From: Armillaria gallica
Lineage: Eukaryota; Basidiomycota; Agaricomycetes; Agaricales; Physalacriaceae
NCBI GenBank assembly: GCA_037576215.1
Contig: JBANDB010000009.1
Span: 2,108,001 to 2,172,000, forward strand
Reading direction: 5' to 3'
Length of the DNA: 64,000 nt
Below are positions 1 through 11,356 of this stretch, in pieces. A program made the position numbers and the translations under genes. How positions within the stretch are numbered: position 1 is the first letter of the stretch; each line of letters opens with the position of its first letter. Below the pieces are notes generated by a model. The model was not told where the DNA came from. It saw nothing but the letters and a program-made list of their open reading frames with translations, and did no database searches.

Positions 1-1
1 C

Positions 2-112
2 TCAAGACGAGCGTCGGACGACGACGAGAGCGGAACATCGACCTCGTCGGAGTCACCAGACTCGAATATGACATTCAATGAAGACAGTCTGAGCGAAATC
101 TGCAAGAAGTAG
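2..112 (+). CDS. 3' end of an unknown upstream gene (partial)
   Basis: An open frame enters from the left edge and ends at a TAG at 110-112. It gives about 36 residues, rich in Ser, Asp and Glu, with a C-terminus reading SLSEICKK. Acidic Ser-rich tails are common in fungal regulatory proteins, but nothing identifies the family. The rest of the gene lies outside the window. It converges with the leucine-rich-repeat gene on the other strand, leaving 200 bases between the stop codons. It could be a chance open frame. Confidence 0.35.
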   Translation, partial: SRRASDDDESGTSTSSESPDSNMTFNEDSLSEICKK

Positions 113-312
113 ACTCTTCTGGTTCCTTAGAGATCCTTCTGGGGACTAGCTAGTTCCACATCTGCTCGTTGTTTCTAGCCCCGCAATAAATCCTCAAGAT
201 TGTCTGTCAATGTCATGGAGTACCGCCCGCCAGGTCAATCTTGGATTAGAGTACAATAATAATAGACATGGTTTATTCCAAGGAACTAGTAATACAATTG
301 TGTCGTCGAACC

Positions 313-1916
313 CTACGCCTCATCGTCCGAGAAGTCCAATTGGCCTTGTCCGACCTCAATGGGCCTGACCACATCCTCGTCACTCAGAACATCCGTCGGA
401 AGTTCCTCTTCCCCTCCCTGCGACCCCTCCAAACTATCCAAGCACCCCCACTGACAGCCCCTCCATCTCACCGGCACCTTGGCTCTTTCTCCCAAGTCAA
501 AACCCGCGACGATGCTCTCCCAAGTAAACCTCTCCTCTGCATGCTGCACAAAGACACGGCCGCATCCACAGGCACCTGTCCCCATCGCCGGTGGAAGGTC
601 TGGATCGATGTACACTGAATTCGGTACACATGCAACCAGTATGCTCTTTAAGTGTGGGCCTATAGAGGGCCACAGTCTCCTGTCGGTGATATCGTACTTG
701 TCCTCAGCGAGAGGGAGATCGTAACATCTCTCCAGAACAGTCTGACCAGAGGGGGGAGTGGGGGGAGAGAGCAGAGTACGTAGACACAGTTCGGAAAGGG
801 GAATAACGTGCGGGAGAATATGTCGCGTCTCTGAGATGGGCCGCGGGGATTGATCTGGAGCCTGTTTCCATGGGTTGCCTATGAGCGCCAGTTTTGTGAG
901 CTTCATACGCAACATCTCAGACGGGAGATATTCAAGTTTGTTCATCGAAAGGTTGAGCTCGCGAAGGTTCTCCAACTGAACGATTTCGGGAGGGATGGAT
1001 GTCAGGCGATTTTGCTCTGTGCGCACCTCGATCAGTGTCCTGAGCAACAGAAAGAAGATATATAGACGTACGAAGCCCAAGAAGCGTTAACTTCTGCAGG
1101 TCGAAGAGATCGATAGGCAACACAGAAATCGCGTTGTTCCGCAACTGCAAATGGATCTCTTCCCTAGGTACGCCCAACGACAAAACACTACGCGTCGACT
1201 GACGCGTCGCAAATCGTGATTTTGAGGCATCTGTGGTTGCAGGAGCTGTAAAGTTTCTCCTGAACACTTTCTGCTGCAATACTGGGCTAATTGGGGACTC
1301 TGAAACATATTCGCGCTCCTGTTTATCCGACGGAACAAAGAATTTGGATAAATCATCGATGGCGGCGTCTGGAATAAGTTGAAGACCCCTCCCACTATCA
1401 TAAATTAAGTAAGGAGTACCACGGGAAAGCATAGGATGCTTACACCAAGTCAACCTGACCGCATCCCGTCCTGTACATTTCATCCATGGCATCCTCCCAT
1501 ATCTTCTCATCCTGCGCAAGAAGGGCTGACGAATCCAGTTCAAAGGATGGTTCAGGATCGAGGCCGATGTCAGCGACATTCAATTCGACCGCGTCGATCA
1601 GCATGTCATCAAGGTCCGAGTCCTTCAAGTCCATGTGCGACATCTGTCTCCTTCTTTTGGCCACCTGGTCATTAGGTGACTGGGGCAATGGTCTCTTGTT
1701 CGCGTACTTTCCCTTCTCAGCATCATATTCTGGAGGCCTTTTCGTTGCTTTGATACTTGCAGCATAGGGATGGGGCGACGGACGGAACGACTCGGGCTCG
1801 CTGTCAATGTCATAGATATTGGGCGAGGACGGAGGCGACGAGTCTATGCATGGGCTAGGCGACGATGGCGGCGATGAGGAAGGAGGGGAGATAGATCTTG
1901 TGCGTGGATAGTACAT
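313..1916 (-). CDS. Leucine-rich repeat protein
   Basis: Three exons (1916-1444, 1394-1072, 1016-313) join in frame to 499 residues. The introns are 49 and 55 bases, with GTAAGC and GTACGT donors. The N-terminal 160 residues are Ser/Pro-rich and low complexity. Residues about 230-310 hold short leucine-rich repeats of the plant/Ras-type consensus, for example NNAISVLPIDLFDLQKL, then NRLTSIPPEI and NKLEYLPSEM. The exon 2/3 junction falls inside a repeat, and only the GTGCGCACAG acceptor at 1017 keeps the repeat spacing, which fixes that splice site. The C-terminal part has a small Cys-rich stretch (GACGCGRVF) and an acidic end. Such proteins usually act as protein-interaction scaffolds, but no specific partner can be named. 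The ATG at 1916 is the first in the open frame; a further 5' exon cannot be excluded. Confidence 0.72.
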
Positions 1917-1963
1917 GGAAGCAGAAAGAAGAAAGCGTAAGCAGGCATACGACCATAAATACT

Positions 1964-1971
1964 TGACGTCA
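1964..1971. promoter_or_regulatory. CRE/ATF-type palindrome TGACGTCA
   Basis: A perfect TGACGTCA lies 48 bases upstream of the start codon of the leucine-rich repeat gene, in the 175-base gap before the next gene. bZIP proteins of the ATF/CREB class bind this octamer in fungi. Function is inferred from position only. The same octamer occurs at 37343, 38093 and 40793. Confidence 0.35.
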
Positions 1972-2091
1972 TGTGATCACGTCGCGTACTTCAACGCGTA
2001 TCGAAAGCCGTTTCTTTCGGAGTCTGGGCTTGTTGATTTCGTAATTCATTCGATTCCACGGAGAATACAGTGACATGATACAGAATCTACT

Positions 2092-3130
2092 CTAATGAGA
2101 TACAACGTGCTTCTTTATGTTTTCTTTCTCCTTCCTGGGTTGCAAGAGCCTTCTCTGAGATGTCAATCGAGGGGTCTGGCCAGCAGAAACGGATTTCATC
2201 GCAGAGGACGCTGTAGGCTTGTAAAATGATCGTTGGACTGGTATAGCTGGGGATTTTGGTCGACGTAAAGGTATCGAGGTCTTGGTGCGTTGAGTCGACT
2301 GAACTGGAGTGGATGAAAAGTGACCGGAGCTAGTGTGCTTGACTGGGGTTCTGTGTTTGGTTCGCTGGATGGGTATCGTTGGGACGGATGGTCGTTGTCG
2401 TAGAACACTGGGCGTTGTTCGAGCAGTTAGAAGTGTTCTTGTCTTCACAGGAGTCGTCGGATCCAGCCGGAACTTGGTCAGATTGCGTTTCACTGTAGGC
2501 GGTCGAAGGGCAAAAGTAAGCGATGCTTTGATTTTCTTGGGTGTCCGGTCCTCTTGCTCAACCATAGTCTTATCTGCATCAGCCGAGTACGTCTGCCCAA
2601 AGTCAGCCAAAACTAGCATGGATCTCGAAAAACCATACCCCAGCGGATTCAATACTGGTATTGCTCCCCTCCAACGATCCCAAGTCTGTCCCGCTAGACT
2701 GGCCACAGAGTCTTTCAATCGATTCAACGACGCGAAGCTGTTCTGGCGTAAGGTGGTCGCGATTCAACATATAGTCCGGAGCCTGCTCCTTCTCCTTGAC
2801 TCTGTATCCGTGGCGGTCCACGGCCAACTCGCACGAAGAGCTCGCCTGTGGGCCCAAACTCTGTGTCATGGGAGTCGACGTGTCCCACATGGCTTGCTCG
2901 GCCCTCTCCATGATGTTTGGATCCACGCCAAACGCCGCTAGAAATCGTACAAAGCGTTCCAGTAGATCAAGCTTAGTCTGTGTCGTCTTGAGGAGAGCAT
3001 TGAGTCGCGCGTTTTCCTTGGCTAGACGGACAACTGTTTTGGAGTTGCTACCTACAGACGCGCTGAGAGGCTGCGAGATATCCACGGGAAGAGAGACGGA
3101 CGAGTTGACTTTTAGCATAGCTGGAGGCAT
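2092..3130 (-). CDS. Coiled-coil protein of unknown function
   Basis: Two exons (3130-2639 and 2592-2092) join across a 46-base GTATGG...CAG intron to give 330 residues. Residues about 30-70 form a likely coiled coil (KENARLNALLKTTQTKLDLL). The C-terminal half is basic and rich in Thr, Pro, Arg and Lys, with repeated TPV-like motifs (TTPVKTRTLL, RTPVKHTSS, SSTPVQST) that could be phosphorylation or docking sites. It ends in a lysine-rich tail. This resembles small chromosome- or spindle-associated proteins, but no family is recognised. It lies in tandem with the leucine-rich repeat gene, its stop codon 175 bases upstream of that start. Confidence 0.62.
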
Positions 3131-6100
3131 GGCAGTGAGCGGAAGAATATGACCAAAGCGGAAAAAGCGTCAGCCGCTTTTGCCGTACTTATTTGTCTCC
3201 CTCCTTCGAAAATAATAGTGACCACCAAACGCCCATAGTGCGGCGATTCATCGGTTTCCCGTATCTCCTCCACCGTCGGCGATGATTTATGCTTGACAAA
3301 AATCTATCATCATCCTCATCATCACCGCCGGCATACATTTTCCGTGGAGACCTACATCTCCATCTCCACAAATGATGGTGCTGTTCTATATTTCATTGAT
3401 AAAGTATTTTTATGGTGCTATGACCTCTGCGGATAACGCTTGCCTTCAGTAATATCCAATGAGGAGATGTAGTACGCAGCCCTTGCACGATGATAAGGGA
3501 TATGTCTCACCACAATAATTTTACCTTTCTCTAGGCCCCCTATGGCATGACATGATTTTTCCGCAACAGCTTTCTTGTGCCAACGTCGAGCCTGCTATTA
3601 TTTCCCTCTATTTCCCCTCAAGGGCTGCCCATCGATCACTGGCAACCCTTCGTGGCGCCCGTAGCTAGTCAAAGTCGAGACCTGATTTTCAGCTAGCGGA
3701 GCCGATGGTCCGTCTTGGTCTGTCCGCTCTAATTCTGCAGAACATGGCCCAAATGCTGATTGATGCATCCAAGGCTATGTCCTCGGCAACGCAACGATTG
3801 CAACGCTCTCTCAGGGCTTGAACTTGAATACTCAAAGTACGTCTTCCCCTCGTTCTTATCACGTTTTCTGACCATCGTACCATCTGTAGTTTCAATTGCA
3901 TTACGTCCGGTGCGACAACGAAAGATGAAATCATGAGAGCCTTGCAAACATGCATCTCGTAACGTTAGTTCCGGCTTAGGAGGAATACCGGCGTTCCTAT
4001 ATGCCAACTAAGAACTGAGAACTCCTCGCCTTTCAAGATCACTATCTACTCTGGCCCGCCTCGTGAGTAGATGGACGTTGGCCTCTAAAGGTATCGTTCT
4101 ACTTACCGTTACCCCTTCGATATCCGGCAACACATGCTAGCCTCGTTTCTTCGCCGCCCAATCCAGGCTCGGCCCTGACCAAATACTTATCAGTTGACGA
4201 CAAAACCCGCTTTGCGTCCAATAGGAACGAACAGTTCTCTCTGCCTCGTGCCGCGACATCTGACAACTGCGCCACCCATTTCCTCTGTATCCCGGACGTG
4301 TCGTATCGTACGATTTGAGCCATCCGCCAATGATGCCCGCCTACAACACCATTCATGGTCGCAGCGCCACTTTTGTCAGGTACATGCATATGTGCTTGCC
4401 GCCGCTAAAATTCTGACTGCTGAGCCGTCAATCGCCCGCCGTTTAACGGCGTTTACTCGCGAGCTGTTCCGAGTCGAGAGCTGGAACCAAAGATTTCTTC
4501 CACGGTAGCATTTTCCAGGAATCATCTGGGGAAGTGGGGAATTGACGATCGCCGTGGTCCTCGCCTCGACATAACAACGAGGATACGCGAGGACAGTTCG
4601 TGTTTTTTCGGCCGACGTTTCGCTGAGCTTCGATGAAAATTTAGCACATCTACCTGACAACCACCGATGGTAGAGGTGCTTGGCTCATCCCGCCTCCAAA
4701 TATGTATAGCGACGGGGATTATTATTTGTTTGTCTACGAGACCCTTACAACGAACTAGTAGATCCCGTAGTTCAAGGAAAGAACTTGACATGGATACGCG
4801 TTACACGTCTAATCATACGTACTTGTATGCAGACACGAGTAGACATTACTCACAATAAGCATTGAACAATGACAGTGCGACTCCAATGAGCATAGCAACT
4901 CCCTCGAGCTAATTGAGATGACTCCGCAGCGCGTGATACTAATCGTTAGGATCCAATAAGCCTGCAACGCACGGCGCCGAATTCTCTACAAATTCGACCC
5001 ATGGAGTGTTCCGAATCAGACAATCGATACTACTAATACAAATCGCGAACCCCCACTCCCGACAATGAATAATTTTACCGACCCTGCAGTTAACCGCTCC
5101 AATAAGCTTTGGTGCCTCGAAAAATGACGCCTCGGGCTCTTATCCCGTACTCCAATGCTTCGCCGGTGCGTCAAGCGTTGTAGTCATCGGCGTCCAACCG
5201 CTCAACACTCCCCACCCTTATCAGACAGACACACACCGTCAGGCACTCGTAGCAGTCCGACTACACGGGAATTCTATCAGTTCTTTTCTGAGGATCGCTA
5301 AAGGAATTACGATGACGTCGGACAATAGGAGGTGGACGTCGGTCAAGTAAGCTGATGGATGGAGTTGGACGGCTAATTGACGTTTTCCTTTTTCTGCGAC
5401 GTGCATTATTTCAACTGTTAACACAGAGGGGACTTGATCCGCAGATTGAAGACAATGGAGACCCACTTGATCCCAGGACGACCCTTCCATTGTTCATCGA
5501 ATGTATCATGCGCACAGAAAATAGATACAGATGAAAGGTGAGAACTCAGAAGAGCACCAGAACGTGATGCAGACTACTGTGAGAACTCCGAGAACGAAGG
5601 AGTCGTTCTCGTCTTGCGAAGGACGTCGCCAGAGTCGACATTCATTATGCGAATCAGTATTCTAGACTGCAGAAGCAGGGCAAATCATCAATGAACAAGG
5701 CTCAGAAGGGCAGGAGCATGTGGATAGTGAAGGGTATCTATAGACAGCGAGGTGATTGAGTATGTAAAAGGGAACGAGGCAGGACAAAGGCGACGAGAGG
5801 ATAAAGGCCCTTTAGCATCACCGTTACCGCGCAGTCTGAAAATCACCATGTGGATGCGAAGCCGTGGGATTACGGACACCTCAGCGCCAGTAACAGCAGA
5901 AAAAAAGTTAAAAAGATGAAACAGACCGAGGATGGACGGACTGGATGTACACTCGGATCGGTGCCACGTTCCATATACAGCTGTAGTGGTTGCCATGGAA
6001 GCCGAGTGCGGTCTTGATGACAAACGAATTAGAAGGCGGGAGCGGTGCTCGCAGCGATCGACTCGGGTATCGAGGACGTCTTCGACACGCAGATGTTAAT

Positions 6101-6566
6101 ATATCGAAGCTAATGCTGGAAGGATGAATACAGTCTCAGAAAAGGATGTTGGTATACCAAGATGGAACAGATGATATGGTGGCTTATTGTTATGTGTTTT
6201 TGTGGAATAGATATCGGCACGATAGGCGCTGGAAGGCGAGTGGAGATTGCGGTGCCTGTGGCGCGTCCGAAGACGCATTCAGTAAAGCTGAGCGAATACT
6301 CGCTTAGGAGTCCAACTGAGGTGAATACTGGGCTGAACATGATCTTCGCAGCAGAATCGACGATGACTCGAGGCTATGTTTCCATGTTGTCGAATGTCAA
6401 CGACGAACAGGATCCGCGGGGCACAACGTGACCGTGACCGTGACAATACAGCAACCAAGATGGGATCTGCCACGTCCGATCTTGGCTGCCAACTTGGGAA
6501 TTTGAAATTTTTAGATTCTGAAAAAAACGATGCGGTAACTGTATCGGCCCTGCCCATGAGGCAGGA
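3131..6566. other. Gene-poor stretch, no feature recognised
   Basis: About 3.4 kb between two outward-facing gene starts. Open frames on either strand are short (none above about 120 codons) and do not link up through plausible introns. No family motif, tRNA-like box, long terminal repeat or inverted repeat was seen by eye. It could hold promoters, a noncoding RNA or an old decayed element; the sequence alone does not say. Confidence 0.4.
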
Positions 6567-6573
6567 TATATAA
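6567..6573 (+). promoter_or_regulatory. TATA box
   Basis: TATATAA sits 44 bases ahead of the ATG at 6617, in an otherwise GC-balanced promoter. This is a workable spacing for a core promoter of the Ser/Pro-rich gene with a very short leader. The call rests on motif and position only. Confidence 0.45.
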
Positions 6574-6616
6574 CTCGACCTCTTAGCGTTTGGGCACCTT
6601 TCATTCGTCATCGACG

Positions 6617-7611
6617 ATGTTCCGCACAGGCTCACCGTACTCGCCATTCTTCACTTCCGGCTTGCTGTCTGCACCAGCCTCACCAGCGTCGCCCATCGAC
6701 TCTAATGAGCTCGGGCCCCGCAGAGGCAGCCTCCCAACGTCGTCCTCCGACCACTCCTCAGCCTACCATTTTACTCTCCAGTCTAGGCGCGATGTCAATG
6801 AGTTTCGCTCATTTCTATCTCTCGACCTAGCAGAGACACGTTCGCAGCGTTCAAAACGTGGGTCGAACAATCACTGGTCAGAGGTGGCGGCGCAGCACCC
6901 GTATGTTCATTGTTCTTTCTCTTTTGTTCGTCGGCTAACCAGTCTGTCTGTAGTCCCCTTCCCGACTCCCCGACGTTTACTTCTCGTTCGGCATCTCCGC
7001 GGCTGCGCACCATGCCGTCTCCGAAGCCTGCACCGTCTATTACACTTCCTGAGTTGCCGTCAGTGCCGACTCCCTCCCCAGTCGCTTCTTCCTCGCGCAC
7101 TCTCCCAGAGTCGCTCACCAAACCTCTCCGAATAACTAGACCAAAATTGCCATCACCTACTTCATCCCGCCTTCCAAAATCCCCCGTGGTCAAAACGCCA
7201 CTGCTCTCCCCTCGCGTCGCTCGCAGTATCTCCACTTCTACCGTTTCTACCCGCTACCGCGCCCTCCGTCGCACGTCTGCGCTAGCAGCTCTTGAGGGCC
7301 ACCGAAAACGCACACAGTCGCTCTCGACGTCGCAGAACTTTATCAGTCTCTCCGACGACGAAGGCGATGATGAGCTCTCCGACGATGACGACGAGTCTTC
7401 GGATTCTGATGAGAGCTTCATTGATGTATTTTCCTCCGTCCCAGAACATCCGCAAGGCTCGCGGAGGAGCAGATCTGACTGGCTGCATCTCAAGAGCTTC
7501 ATTGATCTTCGGAACGAGCGCGAAGACAGTACCCGCGAGAAGGACCGAGCATCTTTGACCAGCAGCAACAGCTGGGGTTGGCGGAGCTACATCGAGATCG
7601 CTATGGCATGA
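6617..7611 (+). CDS. Ser/Pro-rich protein with acidic patch, unknown function
   Basis: Exon 6617-6900 and exon 6954-7611 join over a 53-base GTATGT...TAG intron to give 313 residues. The N-terminus is rich in Ser, Pro and Gly. The middle is a Pro/Ser/Thr tract with many SP and TP pairs. Residues about 220-255 form a strongly acidic Ser/Asp/Glu patch (DDELSDDDDESSDSDES), followed by a short region with more ordered composition (DWLHLKSFIDLRNERE) and a C-terminal SNSWGWRSYIEIAMA. The acidic Ser patch is typical of CK2 substrates; this is inference. A TATA box lies just upstream. No known domain is visible. Confidence 0.62.
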
Positions 7612-10600
7612 ACCCCTTCCTCCCTTGATATCATTTTTGCGCCTTTCGTGCTTCGTGTTTACGGACTCCCCTTTCGCTTTCGCATTCGCTTTACCCGCCG
7701 CCGTTCGCCCTTACACTCGTACTCTATCATAAACGAACGTTGTTTTTTATTTTATGCATAATTCCTAGCGACTTACGCTTTCTTCTCTTCGCTTCATTAC
7801 CACCCGCTCTTCGTCCTTGCATTGTATTTTTACCAGTCATCATTCCCATCTTCTTTGTACAACATGCACATACTTCTCGCCTCTCACGCTTATTCCATTA
7901 ACGAGGCTGTTGATCATCCACTCACAGATACATGCACACAGACAATGTACTAGTCCGTATACGATATTATACACTGACATCCATATGCTCATTCTTTTGC
8001 CGGCCCGTTACACGTAAGCCACCTTCATTGAATGACGCTTGCGTACCTTGGTGCAGAACCTCCATTTCGGATCTCTGTTCCGGTCTTCGTAGACCACAGA
8101 TGGTTATCAAACTCAGCGAGCCAACTCCGTTTTGGATCCATCCTGTTCGCACCCACCATCAAAACAAGTGAGGACCCTGCCTTCATCCCTGTTGGGATTC
8201 GATGGTTGCTGGGGACTGAACAATCGTCCATTCATAGCCGCTTTACTCTGGGAATCCAAAGATTCGGATCGGATTTCATCCATTGGTCTTGTGCGGAATC
8301 AATCGGGACTTGCTTTGTTTGGACCATCTTACGGCAACTTCCCTTCCTCTTCTTGCGATTGTTGGCTCCCACAGTACTGTATAGTCTCCTAGAATTTGTT
8401 TGGAAAGCGCCGATCCCGGTGCACTGTTTGTACCTCTTCCAGAGCATCTCTTCACATCATCACTTCACAGCAGCCTCATGTGTTTCATGCCCTGTACATC
8501 ATGGAACAGATTTACTGATTACGACAGATTATCTCCCCGTTTGTTAGATGGGTGTCATTACTTACGCCAAACGCGCGTTTATATTCAGGCTCGACGGCTC
8601 CGCTTTTCTTACGCGTCATTAAACATTGGTCAAATACTTACCTTACATCCCACGCGTGCGATCATCGATTATGAGGAGAACGAGGACGTTAATTGGTAAT
8701 GTGCGTATAGGCTGCCGTCATGAAGAATGTTCTGATTCCCGGAGGATACAGGCACCTGGCACTCGGTGCTGTTTTTGCAGTCATAGGGTTGAAGCGGTTG
8801 ACAGCGGCCCGGCCCCTTCTAAACTTCTTTCACGAAGGGCTTCATGTACTCCTAGTTTCCTATGTGCTTCTACGTATACGTATTCCAGGCCCAGAACCTC
8901 GCTATGAAGGTGGGTCCTGAACGCTGAATTCTCGCGCCACATGGACGTCCGCAATGCTCGTATTATGGCAATCGCGCTCTTACTACCGGTTTCCCAGCGG
9001 GAACTGCCGAATTCGAGAGCACTCAGGTCGCAAGGCCCGGGATCCACGCGCCATGTACTTCAACCGCGGCGTCCGATATGGCAACTTCTCACCACTTATT
9101 TCATGACTCCCTCTTCACGACAAAAAGCGCTTCGTCGGGTGTCGCAGGTAGCTAATCTTTTTCACTTGATTTCATTTTCGAAAAAGGTGTTCCAAGGCCG
9201 TATTGTCGCGTCGCAACATCTAAAGGCCATTTTCCGAGTCTGGGCTCGCAATAGTTTCTTGAAGAGTATTGCCTCTAGAAGACTAGGCCGCCGTAGGCAT
9301 TAGCGAGGTGTTACTTTCGTCTTGACGATGTCATTTTACAGATAAGTTCAGACTACTAATATACTTCCCCGTCGATATGTCGACAAGCTCGTGATCATCA
9401 ACTACGAATGTCCGTATATTCAAGGGGAATTTGCGGTTCTGATCCATCAGTCCAATCTCAGGTCTCTGGCAACGCGAAGCAGTTATTCACGGCCCTGCAG
9501 ACACCGACAAGTTGCCTAGAGCCGGTAACCGCAGGCGCAGTAAACACGATCTGGATTAATTTCATTGATCACGGATTAACACTCCGGGACTATGTAGGCT
9601 CGAATGACGATCATGCTAATCACTTTGATGCATACTGTAGGCAGGACGACTCGATATTCAGTCAATAGCGCTTGCCTCCACGTCGTTCGTCGTTTCCCTC
9701 GCTTGAACTTGGAATCACTCGATCTGCGTAAAATCAGCAGACCGTCCTGGAGGAAAACTACAAATCTTCGAGGAATCTACGGTAGCAAAGGCTTCTGGCG
9801 TCTTGCATGCATGTGCTCGTCCTGACGTTTAGACTGCCTCGCTGCTTTGAAGTGGATACTGTAACCAACAGTATATTCATCACGCAATGGAACATAGCTA
9901 ACAATATGGACACGAACTTCTAGTCTGCCAGGAAATGACCGAGGAAACCAGTGAGTTGGCCAATTACTCGTAAATAGTTTAGGCGAGCTTTGCTGGTGTT
10001 TTTTGACGCCATCTTGTCTGTCTTTGGACTAGTTCGCCTGGGTGTTGTGCTCTTTTCGGCGTACGGTCTCGTCCGTCATGTTCCTGCTGGATGAGGCCAA
10101 TTTCCTCTTGTTCCTGCATGGTTGATGTTCGGTCCCGTAGCAGTTATCAATTTGTGGTCCATTTTACTTACTTATATCTAATTGTAGTACGGACGTCGTT
10201 ACGTTTCTGTTCAAGAGCACCGACAACTAATAAAATCACCTTCCTTCCTTCCTTCCTTCGCCATGACTACACTACTTCCGGAGCTTATATAGATAATCGT
10301 ATGTGAGGCCTGGCACTCTGAGATGCTGTCCTACACCCGGAAATTGTTGATGACTACTTGTCCCCTGGTTAATCAAATGTGGAGCCGTTTATGCTTCAAT
10401 CACTTCCTGGGATATATACATCACCACCCTCGAATACATATACTACCCAGCGATATAGCCCGACACCGAGATTCATCATCTACTATGACTTCATCCCCCG
10501 GCTTACCTGCTCCATTACCTGCTCCGTGTAATGCCGGTACAATGCGGCAGGTGGAGGTTAGCAGGTTTCTCATGCAACAACCTAATTCTATTGGCTCCAA

Positions 10601-11356
10601 GATGCTTTCTCCGGACATCAGATATATCTCTTGCGAGTCCAGTTGGAGGAGCAATAGACAGAAGCCATCTTTACCGATACTCAGCGGTCTTCCTATTGGC
10701 GTTATCTGCCGTCGAATCTCGATGTTTATCAGAATCTCATCACTCTGCACTCCGCGCACGTACGGAGGTAAACATCTTCATTATATATCCTAGCCCATTG
10801 TCGAGTTTATACTGCGGAAGTCGGTCTGAAGCATTCACCTACGCGTTAAACCAGGTCGGCGTTATTGGGTGCAAAGTTTCTTCGCATATGCGCTATAGTT
10901 TCGTCAAACCTGGTACAAACCAGAGCGACCAGGGATCTGAAGCATACCAAACGAGGCTTGTGGATACCGTCTAAACGAGACGTAAAACATAGGGGAGGGG
11001 AAGCCTTCCAGCGCAATATTAGCGTTCTGACTACTTTTTGCCAAGAGAACTTGGACCAGTCAAGTTTCGGTATGCAGTACGGGCGTGCCGAAGGGTGTTT
11101 AAGCTCGTACTAATAGGCTTACAATGGCATTATACCATTATTTTATACGAATCCCTCCAGTATTATGGCCGCTTAAACTGAAGGTAAAATGGACGCAAGA
11201 AAATTCTCAACGTCGTGGTTAGAAAGTCGGGCCGAATCTGTATGGTATCCATTAATGGAATATAACTCCCACGATGGATTCAGAACCTTGGCCCACTTTC
11301 GGCTTACTCTCATTTGTCGTGCCTCATGCACATACACCCAACACTACCTTTCCACA
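7612..11356. other. Gene-poor stretch, no gene recognised
   Basis: About 3.7 kb following the Ser/Pro-rich gene. The first 300 bases are pyrimidine-rich and may be its 3' untranslated region. Short open frames at 8032-8547, 8720-8920 and 8941-9303 show no recognisable motif, no linking introns and no Bud6-like or transposase-like residues. A CCTT microsatellite lies at 10239. No tRNA, LTR or terminal inverted repeat was seen by eye. Confidence 0.35.
10239..10258. repeat. (CCTT)5 microsatellite
   Basis: Five perfect CCTT units in a noncoding stretch about 1.1 kb upstream of BUD6. It is a simple tetranucleotide repeat likely to vary in length between strains. Confidence 0.85.
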